64,000 bases of DNA from Arsukibacterium sp. UBA5043. GTDB lineage: Bacteria; Pseudomonadota; Gammaproteobacteria; Enterobacterales; Alteromonadaceae. Position 1 is the stretch's first letter; every line of letters begins with the position of its first letter. The stretch lies in NCBI GenBank assembly GCA_002415085.1, contig DIBV01000012.1, positions 1 through 64,000 on the forward strand. Direction: 5' to 3'. The notes below the pieces were generated by a model. That model searched no databases. It was not told where the DNA came from and worked only from the letters and a program-made list of their open reading frames with translations. Positions 1 through 8,975 of the stretch are shown here, one piece after another. A program made the translations under genes and the position numbers.

Positions 1-271
1 CGAGCTTCCGGCGAGACAGAACAGCTTATTCAAAGGATCTGTGCCCGCAAGTTGCTGCTGGTATTTTCTTTGAGTTTATTTTATTGCCTGAGTCTATTCT
101 TGTACCTGAATGTAAATCAAGCGTTTTTTTCTTGTATACATTTTTACTTCTGCAAAATACGGGATTAGAACCCGCGAGTTGCTGATAAAAAACTCAGAGC
201 GGTTTACTGTTGATTTAATCAGTAATAAAGGAGCAGAAAACAGGGGGGGGGGCGCACTAGAATATAAGGCA
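1..271. other. Left-edge stretch with no recognisable gene
   Basis: I see no convincing coding region here. An open frame on the minus strand (94-288) has no ribosome binding site and no family resemblance. The stretch is AT-rich and contains a run of ten G at 243-252, which is striking in this roughly 50% GC sequence. A short T-arm-like hairpin around 159-175 (minus strand) has no matching acceptor or anticodon arm. The sequence may be the downstream flank of a gene lying outside the window. Confidence 0.5.
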
Positions 272-301
272 TAAAAAAGCCTCTGCATAGCAGAGGCTTT
301 T
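272..301 (-). terminator. Rho-independent terminator of the amidohydrolase gene
   Basis: Inverted repeat AGCCTCTG / CAGAGGCT with a five-base loop. On the minus strand it is followed by six T, and an A/T-flanked stem makes it possibly bidirectional. It lies about 25 bases past the stop codon of the amidohydrolase. Confidence 0.85.
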
Positions 302-326
302 GTTGTTAATAGCTAGCTGCTAACGG

Positions 327-3300
327 TTACTTTGGTTCAAACTCAAATGGCTGGCGCTTGCGTTCACGCAGGCCAATTTCATTCATACTGGCGGCATCGA
401 ATAAGCGGCCATTTACCATGGTGTAGATTACCTTGTCGCTTACCCGGATATTCTCCAGCGGATTACCATCGATAACGATTAAATCTGCCAGTTTACCCGG
501 TTCAATAGTGCCTAATTGATGGTCCATACCAAAGGTTTTAGCGGGGTTGATGGTCGCGGTTTTCAGTGCTTCCAACGGGCTCATACCGCCCTGAGCAAAC
601 ATCCAGATTTCCCAGTGGGCACCTAAACCTTCCCGCTGACCATGGGCACCGATATTGGTAGTTACGCCGATATCCTGTAATTGCTTAGCGGTTTTTACCA
701 CTTCAAAATGGTTGTAATGGTGCTCTGGCGCAGTGGGCCGGCGCATACTGCGCGGGGCTAATACGTCCATTGGTACATACTGGCTTAACCGCGGGTGTTT
801 CCATACCTCGGTTTTGTCGTACCAGTAGTTCTCGCCCCAGATACCGCCATAGGCCACGTTAAGGGTAGGGGTATAAGCCGTGCCGCTGGCCTGCCACAGT
901 TGTTTAATATCGTCGTACACTTTTGCTGCCGGCAGTGCGTGCTCAATGGTGGTGTGGCCATCGACAATCATTGTTAAGTTATGCTGCATTAACGAGCCGC
1001 CTTCCGGTACCACCATCATGCCCAGTTCACGTGCAGCTTGCACCACCTGCTGGCGCTGGTTCCGCCGTGGCTGGTTGTAGCTTTTAACACTGAACGCGCC
1101 GACTTTTTGCAGACGTTCTAAATGAAATTTAGCGTCATCCAGACTATCAATATGCGAGGTATAACCGGCACCCTCTGCACCGTATAAAATGGTGCCGGTT
1201 GAGAAAATACGCGGCCCGACAATCTGGCCGGCTTGCTGCATTTCACTGGCGGCAAAAATTTCGCGGGTGTCATTTGACGGGTCGTGAATACTGGTAACAC
1301 CAAAGGTTAAGCCGGCGTAGTTTTGCCAGTTTTGCTGCGGGGTAATTTGCTGATTACCCTGACTGCCATGGGCATGCGCGTCGAATATCCCTGGCATGAT
1401 GGTTTTGCCCGTAATATCAAATACTTTGGCATTGCTTGGTACGGCGACATCGCTACGATTACCTACCGCTTTGATTTTATTATTTTCAACAATAACTACG
1501 CCATCGGCAATGACCTCATCGCCCTTCATGCTTAGCACCTGACCACCAACAAAGGCGACTGTGCCTCGTGGAATATCTGCCGGAAATTTGAAGCCAAGAT
1601 TAATGCCGTTTTCTACTTTAAAATCATCACTTTTGGCACTGTGCTCGAACAAGCCATTAATGCTGGCATGATATAACTCAGGCCCCAGGCTCCAGTACAG
1701 ATTCTGGCTGTCACCGCTCCAGCTGATATATTCACCGGCACGAACTGACAGTTGTTTTACCGGCAGTTGCTTATCGCTGCCGCTGATATCAATGGCCTTA
1801 CCCCGTTCAATAAAGGGGGTAACAAATATTTTAAACCGATCAGCAAATGCCAGATACTTACCGTTGGGCGATAATTTAAATTCGGTGCCAAATTTGGCGG
1901 TATATAAGGTTTTCTGACTATGCTTTTGTAAATCGATACTGATAAAACTGGGTGAGCTGCCAAAATCCATGGCGTACACCTTACTATTGTCGCTGCCGAA
2001 CATCGGCGCATAGCCATTGCGGGCGATCAGTTCACTGTCACCGCCGCGACTGCTGATTTTATACAGGCCGGTATTGAGTGACCATTGTCTTGGCAATAAT
2101 CGCCCGGCACCAATTTTACGGTATACCACGGTTTTGCCATCCGGGCTTAAGGTTGGCTCTATATATTTTCCCGGTTCGCTGGTCAGTTTCGTTACCCGGC
2201 CGTTCCGCAGGTTCAGCAGGTTAACCGCGCCCTGAGTTTGATCGTTCCAGCTGACATAAACCAGCTCTTTACCATCGCGGGAAAACTCGGGATAAAATTC
2301 AAAATCGGTCGTTTGCTTGGTTAGCCGGCGCGGTTTCGGGTCGTTTAAGTCTGTGATATACAAATGGCCCAGGGCGGTAAATACTGCCTGCTTGCCATTG
2401 GGAGATACTTTGACAAAACGCAGCATTTTCACGTCAACGTCGCTGCTATCTAAATCCTGTTTTACCCGCAGCGCAGTCTGGATCTGTTTGCTGGTTTTTA
2501 CCTCAAACGGCACGGTAGCCACTTTTTTACTGGCAATATTCAGCCGTTTTATGTCACCACCGGCCCAGAACAGTAAGTCTTTATTATCCGGTGTCCAGCT
2601 CAGGGTAGGGTATACGCCATGAATGGCCCAGGTTTCCTGCATGTCGCGGTCCAGGCCATCGTACAGTTTAATATGTTCGCCACTGGCTAAATCATATAAA
2701 AACAGGGTGCTCTGAAAATCTACCCGGCGGATATAAGCTAAATATTTACCATCAGGTGAGGGCGTAGGACGAATTGCACCACCGGCGCCCCCCAGTAGCT
2801 CTTCAATTTTACCGGTTTCGCGCTCGAATCGTTTAATGACATAAATGCCAGACTCTGAGTCTTTACTATAGTGGAAGGTTTTGCCTGGCGTATCATCCTG
2901 GGAAAAATAGATATATTTGCCATCAGTAGAAAACGCAGGTTCGCCTAAATCTTTCTGATCATTTTGCCGCTCGGTTAGCATGACGCCATTGCCGCCACTA
3001 ACATGGTATTGCCATACTTCACCGGCGCCCAGCGAGCGGCTGGCAGTAAAGTGTTTGCGTGCCACGATAAACTGGCCGTCCGGGCTCCAGGCCGGGCTGT
3101 TCAGCAAACGAAAGGTTTCATTGGTCACGGCACGGGGCTCGCTGCCGTCGGCATTCATTAGCCAGATATTATCGCCGCCGTCGCGGTCGCTGGTAAAGGC
3201 AATGGTCTTGCCATCCGGGCTGAATACCGGCTGCATATTCCAGGCAATGTCATTGGTCAGGGCAGTGGCTTTGCCACCGGCAATGGGCATGGTGTAAATG

Positions 3301-3500
3301 TCGCCTAATAAATCAAACGCCAGCGTTTTGCCGTCCGGGCTAACCGTAATGTTCATCCAACTGCCTTGCTGCACGTTGATATCGACAGTTTCGAACTGGC
3401 CTTGTGGTGCATTAACATCCCAGCTTGGAGCTTTTTCGTCGGCTTGCAGCGTCACACTGGCAATAGCCAGCGCCAGTAAACAAGGTTTAAGTTTCGTCAT
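327..3500 (-). CDS. Secreted amidohydrolase with TolB-like beta-propeller N-terminus
   Basis: Protein of 1057 residues. The chosen ATG gives a typical signal peptide (MTKLKPCLLALAIASV, cleavage near LQA) and drops 29 unlikely residues from the longer open frame. Residues about 30-670 hold many SPDGK-type repeats of a WD40/TolB-like beta-propeller. Residues about 690-1050 are an amidohydrolase-superfamily domain with the metal-binding HAHG motif near residue 707 and the family C-terminal signature GTIEPGKLADLIVIDGNP. Such fusions are annotated as periplasmic amidohydrolases or imidazolonepropionase-like hydrolases; the natural substrate is generally unknown and could be a peptide-derived or cyclic amide. 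The gene is monocistronic with its own terminator. Confidence 0.88.
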   Translation of the reverse strand: MTKLKPCLLALAIASVTLQADEKAPSWDVNAPQGQFETVDINVQQGSWMNITVSPDGKTLAFDLLGDIYTMPIAGGKATALTNDIAWNMQPVFSPDGKTIAFTSDRDGGDNIWLMNADGSEPRAVTNETFRLLNSPAWSPDGQFIVARKHFTASRSLGAGEVWQYHVSGGNGVMLTERQNDQKDLGEPAFSTDGKYIYFSQDDTPGKTFHYSKDSESGIYVIKRFERETGKIEELLGGAGGAIRPTPSPDGKYLAYIRRVDFQSTLFLYDLASGEHIKLYDGLDRDMQETWAIHGVYPTLSWTPDNKDLLFWAGGDIKRLNIASKKVATVPFEVKTSKQIQTALRVKQDLDSSDVDVKMLRFVKVSPNGKQAVFTALGHLYITDLNDPKPRRLTKQTTDFEFYPEFSRDGKELVYVSWNDQTQGAVNLLNLRNGRVTKLTSEPGKYIEPTLSPDGKTVVYRKIGAGRLLPRQWSLNTGLYKISSRGGDSELIARNGYAPMFGSDNSKVYAMDFGSSPSFISIDLQKHSQKTLYTAKFGTEFKLSPNGKYLAFADRFKIFVTPFIERGKAIDISGSDKQLPVKQLSVRAGEYISWSGDSQNLYWSLGPELYHASINGLFEHSAKSDDFKVENGINLGFKFPADIPRGTVAFVGGQVLSMKGDEVIADGVVIVENNKIKAVGNRSDVAVPSNAKVFDITGKTIMPGIFDAHAHGSQGNQQITPQQNWQNYAGLTFGVTSIHDPSNDTREIFAASEMQQAGQIVGPRIFSTGTILYGAEGAGYTSHIDSLDDAKFHLERLQKVGAFSVKSYNQPRRNQRQQVVQAARELGMMVVPEGGSLMQHNLTMIVDGHTTIEHALPAAKVYDDIKQLWQASGTAYTPTLNVAYGGIWGENYWYDKTEVWKHPRLSQYVPMDVLAPRSMRRPTAPEHHYNHFEVVKTAKQLQDIGVTTNIGAHGQREGLGAHWEIWMFAQGGMSPLEALKTATINPAKTFGMDHQLGTIEPGKLADLIVIDGNPLENIRVSDKVIYTMVNGRLFDAASMNEIGLRERKRQPFEFEPK

Positions 3501-3623
3501 TGGTAGGTTCCCGTGGCGGTTTTCGTTATAGTTATGTACTGTGCCAGATTGGCATAAAGCGCTGATAAAGTTAAGCTCTGGTTGCATTCAATACGACCAG
3601 AGTGCTGAAGGAGTCGATAGAAT

Positions 3624-3884
3624 ATGTCCGGGTTGCCTGCGCCAGAATCACCTTGTGTCGCTTGTTGTCGCTTAAACAGTGAAAAGTTATGTGTGGGCTG
3701 TTATCGGCACATCACTGAAATTGTTGACTGGAACAGGCGTTCAGACGCTGAAAATTACGCTATATTACAAAAGGTTGCTCAGAGAAAGGCAAAAGCAGAG
3801 CAACAGCCGGTTACTGCTGAAGCAACAACGGCTATTACTCAGGCTGAGTGGCAGGCGGCAAAAGCCCTGGTTCGGGCAAAATAA
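3624..3884 (+). CDS. DUF1289 family small cysteine-rich protein
   Basis: An 86-residue protein. Its N-terminal half carries SPCVACCRLN and CVGCYRHITEI, matching the DUF1289 pattern of four conserved cysteines (YdhL-like, often called a predicted Fe-S protein). The C-terminal part is lysine/alanine-rich and probably helical. It is divergent from the amidohydrolase, with 123 bases between the two starts. No partner function can be read from the neighbours. The family call is firm; the cellular role is unknown. Confidence 0.8.
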   Translation: MSGLPAPESPCVACCRLNSEKLCVGCYRHITEIVDWNRRSDAENYAILQKVAQRKAKAEQQPVTAEATTAITQAEWQAAKALVRAK

Positions 3885-4069
3885 AGGATACACTATGCCA
3901 GCTGGCTAACCCATGGGGGGGCACCGTACTTGCGACGAGTGGGTGCAAAGGACCAATAATAGGATGTTTAAACGTCGCCAGGAAGAACCGATATTGATGA
4001 TCCACATTAACAACGGTTTCGGATATTTAGTTATCATCATAATGAATATAGGCAAGATTAGGAATAACG

Positions 4070-5620
4070 ATGCTTGAAGCTGTCTGGATAGGATTTGCAT
4101 TTTCACTGGGCTTACTGGTGCGACTAATTGGGTTGCCGCCACTGATTGGCTACCTGCTGGCAGGTTTTGTTATTTCCGCTACTGCCAGTGAAATGAACCT
4201 GCCGGCGGATGGACCGTCGATTATTCACCATGTGGCGCATCTTGGCGTTCTGCTGCTACTGTTTACCGTCGGTTTAAAATTAAACGTGCGCAGCCTGGCA
4301 AAAGCGGAGGTGCTGGGTGGCGGCACCTTGCATTTTGGCTTATCGATTTTGCTGACCCTGCCAGCTGTCCTATTTATCTTTGAGGTTAGCTGGTATCAGG
4401 CATTGATGCTGGCCATAGCCTTAGCGTTTTCCAGTACGGTGCTGGCGGCCAAGGTACTGGAGAGTAAGCGGGAACTACGGGCATTTCACGGCCGGGTAGC
4501 AATTGGTATTCTTATTGTTCAGGATTTACTGGCACTACTGGTCATGAGCCTGGCCAGCGGCACGGTGCCGTCGGCCTGGGCCCTGCTGGTGTTTGCGTTA
4601 CCTCTGCTTCGGCCCCTGTTGTTTAAATTGCTGGATGCCAGCGGTCATGAAGATCTGCTGATCCTGTTTGGTTTATTGCTGGCGCTGGTAGCGGGCGGAC
4701 AGGGCTTTGAGCTGGTGGGATTAAGCTCTGAACTTGGCGCTTTGGTATTTGGGGCAATGCTGGCAAAACATCCGCGAGCCGGCGAGTTGTCAAAATCGCT
4801 GTGGAGTATCAAAGAGTTTTTTCTGGTGGGTTTCTTCTTACAAATTGGAATCGATGGCTTGCCGGATGCCAATGCCTGGCTATTTGCCGGGGTAATGACC
4901 CTTATATTGCCACTTAAGGCCATCTTGTTTTTCTTGTTATTGGTGCTATTTAAGCTCCGTGCCCGCAGTGCCTTTCTTGCCAGCCTGAGCCTGACTAATT
5001 ACAGTGAGTTCGGTTTAATTGTGGCAAGTGTGGTGTTACCCGAATGGCTGGTACCGCTAGCATTAACCGTGGCCATCTCATTTGTTATTTCGGCGCCATT
5101 AAATCGCTTAGCCCATCCACTATACGAGCGTTTATGTAATCGGTTGCTGAAGTTAGAGCGCAATATTCATCATCCGGATGAGCAGCCAGTGTCATTAGGC
5201 GATGCTGATGTGCTTATTATGGGTATGGGGCGCACGGGTACCTCAGCCTATAATTATCTGAAAGCCAGCAGAAAAATTATTGCCATGGATTCCGATCCGG
5301 CAAAGGTTGCTGACCATCAACAACAGGGGATCAATATCTTTTATGCTGATGCTGAAGATCAGGTGTTCTGGCAAGGGCTGGACTACGGCAATGTACAAGC
5401 GGTGATCCTCAGCATGAATGACGTAGAAGCTAAGGTTATTGCCGCTAAAAAGTTGCGGGCGTCGGGTTTTAATGGCTTTATTGTTTCTCACAGTATGCAC
5501 AATGACGAGGCCCGTAATATTATTGCCGCTGGAGCTGATGAGACCTATTTAACGATGTCTGAAGCCGGAGTGGGGATTGCCGAACACGTCAAACAACAGT
5601 GTTTTAGCAGCAAAGTCTGA
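4070..5620 (+). CDS. Kef/CPA2-type cation:proton antiporter with TrkA-N domain
   Basis: A 516-residue inner-membrane protein. Residues about 1-370 are strongly hydrophobic, with about 12 transmembrane segments of the sodium/proton exchanger fold typical of CPA2 antiporters (KefB/KefC/YbaL). Residues about 380-500 form a Rossmann-like TrkA-N/RCK domain with a GMGRTGTSAYNYL nucleotide-binding loop. It is shorter than E. coli KefC (about 620 residues), and I see no RCK-C domain. It probably exports K+ or Na+ in exchange for protons under nucleotide control; ion specificity cannot be read from sequence. Start chosen at ATG 4070 with an AGGA element about 7 bases upstream. Confidence 0.87.
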   Translation: MLEAVWIGFAFSLGLLVRLIGLPPLIGYLLAGFVISATASEMNLPADGPSIIHHVAHLGVLLLLFTVGLKLNVRSLAKAEVLGGGTLHFGLSILLTLPAVLFIFEVSWYQALMLAIALAFSSTVLAAKVLESKRELRAFHGRVAIGILIVQDLLALLVMSLASGTVPSAWALLVFALPLLRPLLFKLLDASGHEDLLILFGLLLALVAGGQGFELVGLSSELGALVFGAMLAKHPRAGELSKSLWSIKEFFLVGFFLQIGIDGLPDANAWLFAGVMTLILPLKAILFFLLLVLFKLRARSAFLASLSLTNYSEFGLIVASVVLPEWLVPLALTVAISFVISAPLNRLAHPLYERLCNRLLKLERNIHHPDEQPVSLGDADVLIMGMGRTGTSAYNYLKASRKIIAMDSDPAKVADHQQQGINIFYADAEDQVFWQGLDYGNVQAVILSMNDVEAKVIAAKKLRASGFNGFIVSHSMHNDEARNIIAAGADETYLTMSEAGVGIAEHVKQQCFSSKV

Positions 5621-5627
5621 CAAAGAT

Positions 5628-5650
5628 AAAGGCGCCGATAAGGCGCCTTT
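5628..5650. terminator. Terminator hairpin between convergent genes
   Basis: Perfect nine-base inverted repeat AAAGGCGCC / GGCGCCTTT with a five-base loop, just past the antiporter stop codon. It can serve the antiporter on the plus strand and the DUF3718 gene on the minus strand. Confidence 0.8.
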
Positions 5651-5681
5651 ATGGGGAAACTGATAAATTTTACGACGCAGT

Positions 5682-6053
5682 TTAGCTGGCGCTACGCTCT
5701 TTAATGGCGTTAATAACAGGTGATGCAGCAAAGCCGTTGCTTTGTGCCCACTCAGCATCACCAGAGGCAGCAACCACACTACCTGGTAGTTGCTTAATCA
5801 TAAACTCAGCCGTTTCATTGGCGTTGTGTTTAATGGCATGACGCACTAATGGTAAACCATCACATATCACACCGTTATACACCGCTGACAGACGGATCCG
5901 GTTGTCACTTAAAACTTTACGCAGGTTGTTACGACTATCTGCTGCAACATAGGAGCAAATAGACATAGCTAATTGATCGTTGGCGACAACAGGAGTGCTT
6001 ACAAAAGAGGTGGCAGCGATAACAGCGGCTAAAGCGATAATTTTGGTTTTCAT
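5682..6053 (-). CDS. DUF3718 family exported protein
   Basis: A 123-residue protein starting at ATG 6053 (MKTKIIALAAVIAA) with a GGAG about 7 bases upstream; an in-frame TTG two codons earlier is less likely. A signal peptide ends near VVAN. The mature part has two cysteines (SICSYVA and GVICDGL) that could form a disulfide. The sequence resembles DUF3718, a periplasmic family of Shewanella and related Alteromonadales with no assigned function. Confidence 0.75.
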   Translation of the reverse strand: MKTKIIALAAVIAATSFVSTPVVANDQLAMSICSYVAADSRNNLRKVLSDNRIRLSAVYNGVICDGLPLVRHAIKHNANETAEFMIKQLPGSVVAASGDAEWAQSNGFAASPVINAIKERSAS

Positions 6054-6341
6054 ATTCAAGCTCCGAATTGAGTCAGTTGACGATCATTGTTAGCAACCTG
6101 GGTTGCGGTACACGAAAGGTCTGCGTTTAACTCTGGACGAAACAGAATAAAACATCGCATTTTTGCGACGGCAGCCCAGCTATCATAGGGTTTCCCCGTT
6201 AGACCTGAAGCTTTGCGTGATCATCTTTTCAGATGACTTGCCTTTCGAATGCGCGCATCATAAGGAATGCTTAAAATTTATGCAAGCGTTTAATTTAAAA
6301 ATTTTTTTCCGTTTTAAAACTCAGCAACCTGACAAAATTTA
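6054..6341. other. AT-rich intergenic stretch
   Basis: About 290 bases between the DUF3718 start and the pcp stop codon. I see no supported gene; a short plus-strand open frame here has no binding site. The right half is AT-rich, and a weak inverted repeat CCTGA/TCAGG at about 6329-6347 lacks a T run, so I do not call it a terminator. Confidence 0.45.
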
Positions 6342-6977
6342 TCAGGCAATTAGCTGATCAGCTTGTTGCTGCAAACTCACTTCAATACAAATTTTCAGTG
6401 CTTCTACCTGCGTTGCCAGCGCCATACTGGCGGTGCCAGGCTTACTTAGTACCTGCTCAGGCAAATAAGGCAAATGAATAAATCCGCCTTTGATACTGGC
6501 GTATTGATTTTTAATCAGGTGCATCAGGCCGTAAAAGCTATGGTTACAAACATAACTGCCGGCAGACAATGACAGTTGGGCCGGAATATGTTGTAAATGC
6601 AGGGCGCGGATCATGGCGTTCAGGGGCAGATTACTAAAGTAAGCTGCAGGGCCATGCGAGGCGGTCAGGGCATTACGGGGTTGCTGACCAGCGTTATCGG
6701 CAATTGCGGCATCAATAAAATTGCTGGCGATTTTCTCCAGCATAAGCTGGCTGCAGCCGGCTGCCAGGCCAAGCATAATCACCACCACGGGCTGTAACTG
6801 ATTAACGGCTTGCTCCAGGGTAAGCAGACTTTGCTTAAATACGCAGGGCAGTTTTACCGCGTGTACTGTGACCTCGTTATCTAATTGCCAGCCGTGCAGG
6901 GCACTGGCTACCTGCCATGACGGATTCAGTGTTTCGCCGGCAAAGGGCTCGAAGCCGGTGATCAATACCTTTGCCAT
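6342..6977 (-). CDS. pcp: Pyroglutamyl-peptidase I (pyrrolidone carboxyl peptidase)
   Basis: A 211-residue cytoplasmic C15-family cysteine peptidase that removes N-terminal pyroglutamate from peptides. It opens with MAKVLITGFEPFAGETLNPS, the family N-terminus. The nucleophile region is AGSYVCNHSFYGLMH, and the catalytic His lies in GGFIHLPYLPEQ, both as in Pcp. Length is normal for the family. An AGAGG ribosome binding site precedes the ATG. It follows glpK on the same strand, 54 bases downstream, and the two may share a transcript although their functions are unrelated. Confidence 0.92.
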   Translation of the reverse strand: MAKVLITGFEPFAGETLNPSWQVASALHGWQLDNEVTVHAVKLPCVFKQSLLTLEQAVNQLQPVVVIMLGLAAGCSQLMLEKIASNFIDAAIADNAGQQPRNALTASHGPAAYFSNLPLNAMIRALHLQHIPAQLSLSAGSYVCNHSFYGLMHLIKNQYASIKGGFIHLPYLPEQVLSKPGTASMALATQVEALKICIEVSLQQQADQLIA

Positions 6978-7031
6978 CTTTATTACCTCTGTTATCAGTA
7001 TTGTTTAGTTATTACTGTTATTTAGCTACTA

Positions 7032-8534
7032 CTATAGCTGCTGGCTCAGCACTGCAGCAACTGCTGTTTGCCAGCGCGTGTATAACTGTGCTTGCTCGCT
7101 ACCACTCATTTGCGGCTTATACTGCTGATCAGCCTGCCACAGCTGGCTGATGGCGGAGATGTCTTCAAAATACCCGAGGCTGACCGCGGCTAAAAAGCCG
7201 ACACCCAATACTGTGGCATCAGTGGTGTTACAGCGCTGCACCTGTTGCTGGCATAAATCGGCCAGGGCCTGTAAAAACCAGCTGTTAGCCGTCATGCCGC
7301 CATCGACCCGCAGCTGCGCAACGTCAATACCATCCTGGTGCATCGCATTCAGTAAATCAGCACTCTGGTAGGCTACTGCGCAAAGCGCCGCCGTCGCTAA
7401 TTGTACTTTGCCGGTGTCCCGGGTCATGCCGAACAGCGCGGCTTTTGCTTCAGGCTGCCAGTAAGGTGCGCCAAGGCCGGTAAAGGCCGGGATCAGTAAT
7501 TCAGATTGCTGATAATGGCTCTGCGCTGCCAGCGGCTCAGTATCACTGGCCTGGTTAATAATCCCCAGTTTATCGCGCAGCCACTGCACGGTAGCGCCGG
7601 CCATAAAAATACTGCCTTCAAGCGCATAAGTAGCTTTGCCATTCAGTTGCCAGGCCAGGGTAGATAGCAGCTGGTTATTGCTGCGGATAATCGTGGACCC
7701 GGTATTGACCATGGCAAAACAGCCGGTGCCATAGGTACTTTTTAACATACCCGGGCTAATACAGGCCTGACCCAGTAAAGCCGCCTGCTGATCGCCCAGC
7801 ATCGCCATCACCGGAATTGCTGCACCGAGCACTGCGACTGAACTGATGCCAAACAAGCCGGCACTGTCTCTGATTTCAGGCAACATACTGGCGGGAATAG
7901 CAAACAATTGCAGTAATTCCGGATCCCAGTTCTGACTGCTCAGATTGTAAAGTGCCGTGCGGCTGGCATTGCTGGCGTCAGTTGCATGCGCTTTGCCCGC
8001 CGTTAGCCGCGCTAAAATAAAGCTGTCTACGGTGCCAAAGCAAAGTTGTCCTGCATTGGCTTTGCTGCGGGCATCCGGAATATTATCCAGCAACCAGTTA
8101 ATTTTACTGGCCGAAAAATACGGGTCGGCCCGCAACCCGGTTTTTTCACTTATTGTGGCCTCGGCTCCTTGCTGTTGTAACTGGCGGCAATAAGGGGCAG
8201 TGCGACGGTCCTGCCAGACAATGGCATTGGCTATCGGCTGGCCGGTTTCCCTATCCCAGACAATAGTGGTTTCCCGCTGGTTGCTGATGGCAATGGCGGC
8301 AATATCAGCAGCCGTTAAACCTGCACTGGCAAGCGCCTGGGTAATACAATCTAGTACGCTTTGCCAGATGTGTTCCGGGTCCTGCTCAACCCAGCCAGAG
8401 TCCGGATAACTTAGTGCCAGTTCCTGCCGTGCAGTGGCCACGGTTTGCATTTGCCGGTTAAAAATAACGGCCCGGCTGGACGTGGTGCCCTGATCAATTG
8501 CCAGAATGTAGTCAGAGTTGGTGTTGTTTGCCAT
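7032..8534 (-). CDS. glpK: Glycerol kinase
   Basis: A 500-residue FGGY-family kinase converting glycerol and ATP to sn-glycerol 3-phosphate. Visible family motifs are AIDQGTTSSRAVIF at the N-terminus (phosphate-binding loop), GWVEQDPEHIW, YGTGCFAMVNTG, the FGGY-like LLIPAFTGLGAPYW and LRVDGGMTANSW. Full length. No glpF or glpD lies beside it in the window. The ATG at 8534 is preceded by a pyrimidine-rich run without a recognisable Shine-Dalgarno sequence, which is unusual here. Confidence 0.95.
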   Translation of the reverse strand: MANNTNSDYILAIDQGTTSSRAVIFNRQMQTVATARQELALSYPDSGWVEQDPEHIWQSVLDCITQALASAGLTAADIAAIAISNQRETTIVWDRETGQPIANAIVWQDRRTAPYCRQLQQQGAEATISEKTGLRADPYFSASKINWLLDNIPDARSKANAGQLCFGTVDSFILARLTAGKAHATDASNASRTALYNLSSQNWDPELLQLFAIPASMLPEIRDSAGLFGISSVAVLGAAIPVMAMLGDQQAALLGQACISPGMLKSTYGTGCFAMVNTGSTIIRSNNQLLSTLAWQLNGKATYALEGSIFMAGATVQWLRDKLGIINQASDTEPLAAQSHYQQSELLIPAFTGLGAPYWQPEAKAALFGMTRDTGKVQLATAALCAVAYQSADLLNAMHQDGIDVAQLRVDGGMTANSWFLQALADLCQQQVQRCNTTDATVLGVGFLAAVSLGYFEDISAISQLWQADQQYKPQMSGSEQAQLYTRWQTAVAAVLSQQL

Positions 8535-8576
8535 AAAATAAAAAAAGTAGGTTATGCTTGGTGTCAGAGTAGCAGC

Positions 8577-8650
8577 AAATAACGGATTATTACTATTAAC
8601 AGCTCAATACTATTAATAACAGTGCAATATTATTAACGGAGCAATACTAT
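8577..8650 (+). repeat. Imperfect 20-base tandem repeats ahead of the DUF1840 gene
   Basis: Three to four degenerate copies with a 20-base period, each carrying a CAATAYTATTA core (units near 8581, 8601, 8621 and 8640). The last copy contains the GGAG ribosome binding site and runs into the start codon of the DUF1840 gene. Confidence 0.55.
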
Positions 8651-8975
8651 GGTTACCTTTAAAAGCAAAGCCAGCAGAGATGTTGATTACCATACCAATG
8701 TTGGCTTGCAGCTGCTGAAAATGATGGGCCGGGACAACAAGGTACCGAGCGCCATGTTTGCTGATGATGTGCCTGCAGCATTAACCCGGTTACAGCAAGC
8801 ACTGGCAGAGCTGGATGATGATGAAGTGGCCAGTGATAATCAAACAGGCACCGGAAAAACGCAGCAGGATGAAGACGACAAGCCACAGAAGGTTAGTTTA
8901 AAGCAAAGGGCACAGCCGTTACTAAAACTGTTGCATAAAGCCCAGCAGGCTAATGTCGGACTGATGTGGCAATAG
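8649..8975 (+). CDS. DUF1840 family protein
   Basis: A 108-residue soluble protein. It opens VTFKSKASRDVDYH and carries VGLQLLKMMG and ADDVPAALTRLQQAL, typical of DUF1840. The middle is an acidic, Gln/Asp-rich linker of about 30 residues. GGAG lies 7 bases before the ATG. Its last 26 bases overlap the 3' end of the convergent sensor kinase gene. Function unknown. Confidence 0.8.
   Translation: MVTFKSKASRDVDYHTNVGLQLLKMMGRDNKVPSAMFADDVPAALTRLQQALAELDDDEVASDNQTGTGKTQQDEDDKPQKVSLKQRAQPLLKLLHKAQQANVGLMWQ

Noticed and set aside
150-185. T-arm-like hairpin on the minus strand (CGGG-TTCTAAT-CCCG), suggesting a tRNA
   Set aside because: The loop lacks the usual purine after TTC, there is no CCA, and no matching acceptor, D or anticodon arm lies upstream.
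880-3531. Many open frames antisense to the amidohydrolase gene
   Set aside because: They are shadows of its GC-rich codons, without binding sites or domain resemblance.
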